Source: Holosporales bacterium (lineage in GTDB: Bacteria > Pseudomonadota > Alphaproteobacteria > BNTO01). From it: a stretch of 17,584 bases of DNA. The DNA is taken from the NCBI GenBank assembly GCA_031270515.1, contig JAISXM010000024.1, positions 1-17,584 on the forward strand, read 5' to 3'. Shown here piece by piece: positions 1 through 5,313 of the stretch; positions within the stretch are counted from its first letter, which is position 1, and each line of letters begins with the position of its first letter. Below the pieces are notes generated by a model that was not told the DNA's origin, did no database searches, and worked only from the letters and a program-made list of their open reading frames with translations. Both the position numbers and the translations under genes were made by a program.

Positions 1-50
1 AAGTTTATCAGTTCGTCGTTTCGAAGCGCAAACTTGAGCAGTACGTTTGA

Positions 51-138
51 CCGGGTCCCCATAAAAACAATTTGTTTTTATGGGTGGTCCGTACAGCTCG
101 GCGTCGGGTGCCCATTCAACTAGTTGAATGGGGTCCCG
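51..138 (-). repeat. Two hairpin repeat units (family 1)
   Basis: Two adjacent units share a frame of GGG, two unpaired bases, CCC-stem-GGG, two or three unpaired bases and a CC or CCC end. Unit one (53-90) has stem arms CCCATAAAAACAA (58-70) and TTGTTTTTATGGG (72-84) around one T. Unit two (106-136) has arms CCCATTCAAC (111-120) and GTTGAATGGG (123-132) around TA. On the minus strand they have the same polarity as the three units at 5155-5265. The stem sequence differs between units while pairing is kept. The rest of 1-342 shows no gene I can support; 160-342 is AT-rich with a C/G hairpin near 319-336. Confidence 0.85.
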
Positions 139-342
139 GTTTGCTCTCCTAAACTCCTGCTGCTAATTCTTTTTGTGTTCGGGTTGAGTGCAGCAACAGA
201 AGGCTTTATGTTATGCATTTTGAAATATTTTAAGTGCATTTTAGGCATATTGATGATTTAAAATTTATTGGCGCTTAACGTTTTTTTAATCTTTTTGTGA
301 TAAAATGCCATCCCAAACCCCCACCCACCCAGGGGGCGTGCG

Positions 343-570
343 GTGATGAGCGCCTCGGCCTATCTTAATTCTGTCACATCAAAAGTTAATAATGCAACCA
401 CTTTTGCCAATTTACTTTATCAATCTTTTCTATATTGTGATTATATAGCATCACTTGTATACAAAGACACAAAGAATAGAATAAAAAGTCTCGGGGAGCA
501 AGCGCATATCCCGGGGCTTTGTAACAAACAATTTGAAACTCGTTGGAATGCAATGATTAGGCGAGGATAA
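343..570 (+). CDS. Doubtful short ORF, 75 codons, hypothetical
   Basis: The ORF opens with GTG at 343 followed directly by ATG at 346. There is no clear ribosome binding site and I recognise no family. The product has no signal peptide or obvious membrane segment. Its last 20 or so codons are the left arm of the long palindrome at 505-692, so the C-terminus (C-N-K-Q-F-E-T-R-W) is encoded by repeat DNA. It may be a small real gene whose end was replaced by the palindrome, a gene remnant, or a chance ORF. I lean towards a remnant. Confidence 0.22.
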   Translation: MMSASAYLNSVTSKVNNATTFANLLYQSFLYCDYIASLVYKDTKNRIKSLGEQAHIPGLCNKQFETRWNAMIRRG

Positions 571-692
571 AAATTCGAATCGCTTTTATTGACAGGTATA
601 TACCGCCCATAAAAACAATTTGAATTTTTATCCTCACCTAAGCCTTATAATACAACGAGCTTCAAATCGTTTGTTATGGGGATCCGGTATAG
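505..692. repeat. Long imperfect palindrome, about 185 bp (family 2, full copy)
   Basis: The centre is the perfect palindrome GGTATATACC (595-604). From there the arms match outward through AAAAATTC/GAATTTTT, GAGGATAA/TTATCCTC, TTAGGC/GCCTAAG-like, CTCGTTG/ACGAG and TAACAAAC/GTTTGTTA, to CCGG near each end. Single mismatches are scattered along the arms. The right half also occurs alone at 13945-14035. Fragments resembling the left arm next to the centre occur near 3240-3275 and 3820-3846. A perfect TATAAT lies in the right arm at 646-651. Confidence 0.85.
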
Positions 693-764
693 TTGCGGTT
701 TAAGCTTTTTGTTGCTTTTGTGGTCAGGTGTAGCTATACTACGCGTATTACTCAAGGCTAAGCG

Positions 765-835
765 CTCCTTTAATAGGTCGGGGTTCCATTTAACTCAAGG
801 TCGGAATCCTATTTAACTTGTTGAACGGTCACCCG
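765..835. repeat. Degenerate hairpin-repeat remnants
   Basis: Two weak matches to the family 1 hairpin frame occur here: GGGTTCCATTTAAC near 781-794, and a half with ATTTAACTTGTTGAACGG followed by CACCCG. CCATTTAAC and GTTGAACGG are roughly complementary. I read these as decayed copies. Apart from this and the long palindrome's right arm, the stretch 571-873 holds no gene I can support. Confidence 0.4.
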
Positions 836-873
836 AGCGAGAGCAGACGTTTGGACGCTAACAAAAAACAGAA

Positions 874-901
874 TTGAAATTGTCAAAGCAAGGCTTATAC
901 T
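874..901 (+). promoter_or_regulatory. Candidate sigma-70 promoter for the LRR gene
   Basis: A -35-like TTGAAA (874-879) is followed after 16 bases by a -10-like TATACT (896-901). Transcription would begin near 908, giving a leader of about 80 nt for the gene at 991. That start lies inside the first codons of the small ORF at 905, so this promoter could not express that ORF from its first ATG. Confidence 0.4.
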
Positions 902-904
902 GCA

Positions 905-988
905 ATGAGAGCTCAACTTGTTCTCATGTGGATGTGTGCCCAGGCTCTCGTCCATTCCACCGAAGAATGTAATTATAATTTAAAATAG
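905..988 (+). CDS. 27-codon ORF resembling a bare signal peptide
   Basis: The ORF runs from ATG 905 to TAG 986-988 and ends two bases before the ATG of the LRR gene. The peptide starts M-R-A-Q-L-V-L-M-W-M-C-A-Q-A, which looks like the N- and H-regions of a secretion signal, and stops soon after. It may be the head of a lost secreted gene or a leader peptide coupled to the next gene. There is no ribosome binding site upstream, and the candidate promoter would start transcription inside it. A second in-frame ATG lies at 926. Confidence 0.2.
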   Translation: MRAQLVLMWMCAQALVHSTEECNYNLK

Positions 989-990
989 AG

Positions 991-3186
991 ATGATCATTG
1001 TGAATAGAATATTATTAAGTAAACTTTCGGTGTTAGTGTCGTGTTTTGTTTGCGCAACTCAGCAACAAGTTGTCGCATCAAGTGACGCATCTGCTCCTGA
1101 TCAGCACAGACATGCTCCGTTCGCATCGACTAGTGATGCACCAGTGCCAGTGCCAGATTTGGATCAGAATGAGAATTTGGTCCTTTTTAGCGCAACGCTT
1201 TCGCCTGAGTCTACTTTAGTTTTGAACGAAAAATTTGGAGACGGATATGTTGGAGTTTATCTGCATAAAGCCTTCGAACATTTTTATGATCCTCATCTTG
1301 AGGCGGATGACGCATCGGTTCTAAATCCCTCCGTCGGAGCCCCTATTGTCAGAGCAGTCGACCAAGCGGGTAATCCGTGTAACGCGTTCGACGAAAATTG
1401 GAAAGAGAATGCGCGAACAGAGAATGCGCCTTCCGCAGGCCAAGCGGTCGCTCCGGATGAACCTATCTGTGCTACGTGTAATCTGTTTAGAATTGATATT
1501 ATTGGTGCGTCGGTAATTACCAAGGATGATGTATCTGGTCTTATGAGGAAAATTAACGAATTCGTGGGAGAACAAGATTTAGGTTATATTTCAAAGCTTG
1601 ATCCTACTGAAACTAAACCGCTTCTTATGCCAGGTGAACGTTTTGTAGAAACGCCACCTTCTCTTGTTAATAGATGCATTTTCAGGATTTCGGAAAATAC
1701 GAATATTGGCGAGGATACGTTTTTTCATAACGCAGCAATTCGAGAATTACTGGTGCTACCCACAAATCCAAGTGTACCTGATCAACCGAGACCACCTTCC
1801 ACTTTCGGGGAGCAGGCGTTAGCAGACTGTGCTTATTTGCAATATGCGAAGATTCCCGATGGAATCTGCACTATTGGGCTAGGAGCTTTTTTGAGTTGTA
1901 AACATCTTGCACAGGTAATTATGCCTGGTAGCATTAGGCGGATTGATCATTGTGCTTTTTTTAACTGTTGCAATCTCAACACGACTATGCCTGATGAGGT
2001 TGAATACATTGGCAATGAAGCGTTTAGTTGTTGTCGTCGTCTTCGCACACGTATACCAAGCCAGCTTACATATCTTGGAGAAAGCGCATTTTTCCGTAGC
2101 GGCTTAACTGAGGCAACAATACCTGTGAATATTACAGAAATACACAAGAGAACATTTGAATCTTGTTATTATTTAAACTCTGTATATATACATGATGACG
2201 TGCTGCTTCTTTATCGTGGCGCATTTGGGTTCTGTACGGTTCTGACAACTGTAAATATACCAGACAAAGTTGCATGTATTGATCAGAATGCGTTTACAGG
2301 ATGCATTTCACTTACATCGGTAAACTTTGGAAAAGGCAGTGTCCTTAAACGTATTGGCGAGGGCGCATTTGCTGGATGTCATAGTCTAACTCAAATAGAG
2401 ATACCTAATACTGTAGAAACTATTGAAGGTCGCACCTTTGTTGGTTGTCATTCTCTTGCAAGTATTTTTATTGGCGATGGGAGTCAGCTTAATACGTTCG
2501 GTTGGAGTAATACAGGCGAATGTAGTGTTTGTTACGAATGCAGTCCGGGTTTGACGATTTCGATTCCCCCTAGCATAAGAGGGTTATTTACCGAAAACAA
2601 CCTTAGAGTCAATCTCACAAATACTTGCAAACTGCATGTTAGGATCGCCAGATTAGATACATCACAAAGACTTATCATGCAACGTATGAGGAGCGCCATA
2701 TTAGAATCGCCAGAAATACTTGCCATGTTGCATATGAGGAACGCCAGATTAGAGACACCACAAAGACTTATGCAACGTATGAGGCGCGCCATATTAGACG
2801 CGCCAGAAATACTTGCCATGTTGCATATGAGGAACGTCAGATTAGAGACACCACAAAGACTTATCATGCAACGTATGAGGCGCGCCATATTGGAATCGCC
2901 AGAAATACTTGCCATGTTGCATACGATGAACGCCGTATTAGAAGCATCACAAATGCGTGTCATGCCACATATTAGGCCCGCCGTATTAGATACACAACAA
3001 AGACTTGCCATGCCAAGTATTAGGCCGTTCGTGTTAGAACGAGCACAAATCACCCCACTGATCATGGCATCCGGACTAGAAGAGTCACTAATATTTATCA
3101 CATCACAATTGGGAACGTCGCGCGGAGAAATGGCCGCCTTTGTAATGTATAGCATCTTTTTTTCGGGTGGCCCTGATCTTTTTTGA
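991..3186 (+). CDS. Secreted BspA-like leucine-rich-repeat protein with C-terminal 16-residue tandem repeats
   Basis: This encodes 731 residues. The N-terminus has a basic start, a hydrophobic core (K-L-S-V-L-V-S-C-F-V-C-A) and a polar stretch after it, indicating export. Residues about 225-530 hold LRR_5/BspA-type repeats, recognisable by I-P-x-x-V/I-x-x-I-x-x-x-A-F-x-x-C-x-x-L; they are Cys-rich, as in A-F-T-G-C-I-S-L. Proteins with this domain are often surface adhesins or host-interaction proteins. Residues 551-693 are nine tandem 16-residue units of the type x-A-x-L-E-x-x-x-x-x-L-x-M-x-x-M/I-R, probably amphipathic helix. The last 38 residues are non-repeat. The start is supported by the decayed duplicate downstream, which aligns from its own ATG (M-F-V-T-N-K-I-L-L-S-K against M-I-I-V-N-R-I-L-L-S-K). 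The ribosome binding site is weak. The exact role is unknown. Confidence 0.85.
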   Translation: MIIVNRILLSKLSVLVSCFVCATQQQVVASSDASAPDQHRHAPFASTSDAPVPVPDLDQNENLVLFSATLSPESTLVLNEKFGDGYVGVYLHKAFEHFYDPHLEADDASVLNPSVGAPIVRAVDQAGNPCNAFDENWKENARTENAPSAGQAVAPDEPICATCNLFRIDIIGASVITKDDVSGLMRKINEFVGEQDLGYISKLDPTETKPLLMPGERFVETPPSLVNRCIFRISENTNIGEDTFFHNAAIRELLVLPTNPSVPDQPRPPSTFGEQALADCAYLQYAKIPDGICTIGLGAFLSCKHLAQVIMPGSIRRIDHCAFFNCCNLNTTMPDEVEYIGNEAFSCCRRLRTRIPSQLTYLGESAFFRSGLTEATIPVNITEIHKRTFESCYYLNSVYIHDDVLLLYRGAFGFCTVLTTVNIPDKVACIDQNAFTGCISLTSVNFGKGSVLKRIGEGAFAGCHSLTQIEIPNTVETIEGRTFVGCHSLASIFIGDGSQLNTFGWSNTGECSVCYECSPGLTISIPPSIRGLFTENNLRVNLTNTCKLHVRIARLDTSQRLIMQRMRSAILESPEILAMLHMRNARLETPQRLMQRMRRAILDAPEILAMLHMRNVRLETPQRLIMQRMRRAILESPEILAMLHTMNAVLEASQMRVMPHIRPAVLDTQQRLAMPSIRPFVLERAQITPLIMASGLEESLIFITSQLGTSRGEMAAFVMYSIFFSGGPDLF
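2641..3069 (+). repeat. 48-bp minisatellite inside the LRR gene, nine units
   Basis: Units begin at 2641, 2689, 2737, 2782, 2830, 2878, 2926, 2974 and 3022, mostly with AGG. The unit at 2737 is 45 bp because one codon (Ile) is missing, so the frame is kept. Units one to six alternate between two sub-types (…CAAAGACTTATCATGCAACG… and …GAAATACTTGCCATGTTGCA…), giving a 96-bp super-repeat. The last three units have drifted. This implies expansion by duplication of unit pairs. Confidence 0.95.
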
Positions 3187-3230
3187 ATGAAAATGAGCGA
3201 AGTTTTTGTTGGAATGGAGTCGTTCTCGCT

Positions 3231-3264
3231 AAGCCGTATAAAAATTCCCAGCGGCTTGTTTTTA
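3231..3264 (+). terminator. Possible terminator after the LRR gene
   Basis: AAGCCG (3231-3236) can pair with CGGCTT (3252-3257), and a T-rich run GTTTTTATT follows. The stem is only six base pairs with a 15-nt loop, so it is modest. The same stretch (3240-3275) resembles the inner left arm of the long palindrome, so it may simply be repeat DNA. Confidence 0.3.
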
Positions 3265-3278
3265 TTGGTAGGTATAGG

Positions 3279-3838
3279 ATGTTCGTTACGAATAAAATAT
3301 TGTTAAGTAAAATCTGGTCTCTGTTCTATGTTTTGCTTGTGCATCTCATCAACAAGTTGTCGCATCAATCCCGCGAAGTGATGTAGCAGCTCGGTCGAAT
3401 AATAAAACGACTTCACCAAACAATAGATCTGTTGCTAAAGCTGCGTCAACACGGCAGGAATCAATGGCCCAAAAGGGCTTTCGCAACAGGTCTAATGTGG
3501 CAAAAAAGCCACACAATTATTCAACTAAAACAAATGAGGATCCAACCAAGCCATTGGAGTGCTTTAGCGCAAAGCTTTTGCCCAATCCAAAGTCCGTCCT
3601 TCGTGGAAGCTTGCTTGGAGGCGGAACATTTGAAGTTTTTCTGCATGACGCTTAAGTATTGGTGCTCAATCATTTTAAATATAGCAGTCTAGTTGAAATA
3701 AACGTACCTAGTACTGTAACTACCATTACAGAAGGCGCTTTTCATCATTGCTCTTCTCTTAAAAATGTTTCGATTGGCGATGGTCGTTTGATACGCGAGG
3801 GCAAAAGAACAGAAACAAAATTCGAGTTGCTTTTATAG
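3279..3838 (+). pseudogene. Decayed, internally deleted duplicate of the BspA-like LRR gene
   Basis: The start aligns with the intact gene at 991: ATGTTCGTTACGAATAAA, then A-T-A-T-T-G-T-T-A-A-G-T-A-A-A. One extra base near 3330-3338 shifts the frame. After it, the sequence for C-A-S-H-Q-Q-V-V-A-S matches C-A-T-Q-Q-Q-V-V-A-S of the intact protein. The frame then runs through a 60-bp palindromic element (3429-3489) and a segment L-E-C-F-S-A-K-L-L-P matching L-V-L-F-S-A-T-L-S-P. It meets TAA at 3653-3655 and continues with one LRR unit (L-V-E-I-N-V-P-S-T-V…G-A-F-H-H-C-S-S-L) to TAG at 3836-3838. That unit corresponds to the last LRR of the intact gene. Most LRRs and all 16-residue repeats are missing. 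The frameshift and stop make a full product impossible. Confidence 0.85.
3429..3489 (+). repeat. Three-arm palindromic element, copy 1 (family 3)
   Basis: The outer stem CTGTTGCTAAAGC (3429-3441) pairs with GCTTTCGCAACAG (3477-3489) with one mismatch. Inside are a small stem TGCGT…ACGGCA (3442-3456) and a hairpin GCCC-AAAA-GGGC (near 3467-3478), giving a three-way-junction shape. It lies in the reading frame of the LRR pseudogene at a place where the intact gene has no counterpart. A second copy is at 16674-16726. Confidence 0.75.
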
Positions 3839-3856
3839 AACGGTATAGGATACAAT
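3827..3856 (+). promoter_or_regulatory. Candidate promoter for the 397-residue secreted protein
   Basis: TTGCTT (3827-3832), an 18-base spacer and TACAAT (3851-3856) resemble a sigma-70 promoter. Transcription would start near 3863. A strong ribosome binding site, GAGGAG (3874-3879), lies nine bases before the ATG at 3889. The -35 part overlaps the end of the LRR pseudogene frame and a fragment of the family 2 repeat. Confidence 0.45.
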
Positions 3857-3888
3857 GATAGGTAGGGATAATTGAGGAGTGTGTTTAT

Positions 3889-5082
3889 ATGTTAAGTAAT
3901 ATACTGTGTCGTATGCTAATGCTGACGATCTGGACCTTCGGCTTTTGCAGTGTTGAGTGTGCAAGGATGCTTTCTTCTGAGGAAGCTTTGGAGCGGGGCG
4001 TTCCTAAGTGTCCGCGAGAGATCGCGACAGCAATTAGGAAGGGAACGCATGTCACTGTAGATTTGCTCAGACTTGCTGAATCTGATGTAAACAGTATTGA
4101 ATGGCAAGTACTCATAGAGAATGTAGCAGAACAAGACAATAAGGTTGTTGTAAATGTATATGGACAAGACGATCCTCGGAATAAGAGTCCTCTTTATAGA
4201 TATTTAATATTAAAGAGGCTAGTCGAACTGTTTGATCGAGCGAAGTATTCTCCTTGTGATATTACGTATGGAGGCGATGACTGCGCATTTTTGGGCTTGC
4301 TGCGGGATGAAATATTTTGTATGTCTATCGCTGAAGATAACCAAAGCGTGTTGGCGTCAACAGCGGAAGAAAAGCAATATATTGATCAGTTTATTCACTC
4401 TACGGTTCTATGTACAGCTGATGTCACAATTGGAGCTGCGAAAGAATTTGTACGTCGTGCGGGTGATATCCAAGTTAAAGCATGGATGCTTACTAGGTAC
4501 ATTGCCCTGTCAATGATCTCGATGAGGTTGCCAGTTGAGTCGACTCCAAGGGCTGATTCTATGTACTCTACTGTGTATGATGCACTTCGGGCTGGGCATG
4601 ATGCAAACTACATTCTAGATCAGATATTTCCTTCTGTTAATGCAGAAAAAGTGATTTTACTCTCTAATGACGATTCCCGTATCATGGACTTGGTGTCTTT
4701 GTCTAGGGCTGACGTATTACAGATTGATGATTCAACATTCAATAGATTACGGAAGGCGGATTTAGCACAGCGTCTTTTTTGGGATGCGAGGGCCTGCATA
4801 TGGGAAGCGTTGCAGACTCGTAAAATACCTGATAGTGAGGTTTTGCCGCCGAAGATATCCAAATGCTTTCGCGCCATCAAGGAACTAGACCAAAACGATG
4901 CTAGTACTTTTTTGTGGAATGTCCTTCAATATGAACTAACAGCGTCACTTAGTAGCGGTATAACGTCTCTTTTTAAAGATCAGAAAATCGATGATCTGTC
5001 TACGATTAGGAAGAGGCTTATTGACTTGGCTCTCACATATGCACCAGCACGTGATTACGTGAAAAAAATATATGGATGTTAA
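3889..5082 (+). CDS. Secreted protein of unknown function, 397 residues
   Basis: The N-terminus M-L-S-N-I-L-C-R-M-L-M-L-T-I-W-T-F-G-F-C is a signal peptide, with likely cleavage near S-V-E-C-A. The start is fixed by GAGGAG at the right spacing. I recognise no family. The mature part is mostly helical-looking, with Cys at several positions and no membrane segment. Residues near 69 (N-S-I-E-W) and near 128 (G-G-D-D-C-A-F-L-G-L-L) echo S-I-H-W and G-D-D-C-T-V-I-G-L-F, in the same order, in the Sel1-repeat protein at 9640-11961. The two may share a diverged N-terminal region. The gene converges on glyS across a 230-bp palindromic intergenic region. Confidence 0.75.
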   Translation: MLSNILCRMLMLTIWTFGFCSVECARMLSSEEALERGVPKCPREIATAIRKGTHVTVDLLRLAESDVNSIEWQVLIENVAEQDNKVVVNVYGQDDPRNKSPLYRYLILKRLVELFDRAKYSPCDITYGGDDCAFLGLLRDEIFCMSIAEDNQSVLASTAEEKQYIDQFIHSTVLCTADVTIGAAKEFVRRAGDIQVKAWMLTRYIALSMISMRLPVESTPRADSMYSTVYDALRAGHDANYILDQIFPSVNAEKVILLSNDDSRIMDLVSLSRADVLQIDDSTFNRLRKADLAQRLFWDARACIWEALQTRKIPDSEVLPPKISKCFRAIKELDQNDASTFLWNVLQYELTASLSSGITSLFKDQKIDDLSTIRKRLIDLALTYAPARDYVKKIYGC

Positions 5083-5100
5083 ATCTTGCTGAACATTAGA

Positions 5101-5312
5101 TTTCTTTCCAAACCCCTCAGAAACTGGCTTTTTGTGCGTCGATCCGGTGCTCGCGGGACCCCATTCAACAAGTTGAATGGGAACCCGGCTCCGGGACCCC
5201 ATTTGACTCGTCAAATGGGAACCCGGCTTGCGGGACCCCATTTGACTCGTCAAATGGGAACCCGGATCCGAGCCTCCGCCAAAATCCTAGTTTCTGAGGG
5301 GTTGGAAAGAAG
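5101..5312. repeat. Nested palindromic element between converging genes
   Basis: The outer arms are TTTCTTTCC-AACCCCTCAG-AAACT near 5101-5125 and its complement near 5288-5312, with one extra A in the left arm. The similarity weakens inward through GGCTTTTTGTG and CCAAAATCC. Next come GATCCGG (5140-5146) and CCGGATC (5263-5269). Inside are three hairpin units. The whole behaves as one imperfect palindrome of about 212 bp. It ends one base before the glyS stop codon and starts 19 bases after the stop of the 397-residue gene, so it could act as a two-way terminator. It is also built like a small non-autonomous mobile element, but no target duplication is visible. Confidence 0.85.
5155..5265 (+). 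repeat. Three tandem 34-bp hairpin units (family 1)
   Basis: Units lie at 5155-5188, 5193-5226 and 5232-5265, separated by four or five bases. Each reads GGGACC, a 10-bp stem hairpin with a two-base loop, then GAACCCGG-type DNA. Units two and three are identical (arms CCCATTTGAC and GTCAAATGGG). Unit one has CCCATTCAAC and GTTGAATGGG, differing at two positions per arm, each change matched in the other arm. The outer GGG can pair with the outer CCC across a 2x2 internal loop. Confidence 0.95.
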
Positions 5313-5313
5313 T

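Noticed and set aside
565..590. tRNA T-loop-like TTCGAATC
   Set aside because: It belongs to the arm of the long palindrome. No acceptor, D or anticodon arms can be formed around it, and I found no tRNA anywhere in the window.
2532..3155. Long minus-strand ORF (207 codons) opposite the LRR gene's repeats
   Set aside because: It is a mirror of the regular 48-bp repeat, which leaves the opposite strand open. The plus frame carries the signal peptide and LRR domain and continues through the repeats to a stop.
5155..5265. CRISPR-like array (three similar 34-bp repeats)
   Set aside because: The gaps are only four and five bases, too short for spacers. No cas genes are present. The units are hairpins in their own right.
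5101..5312. Insertion sequence or active transposon
   Set aside because: There is an outer inverted repeat but no transposase gene and no visible target-site duplication. At most it is a non-autonomous element.
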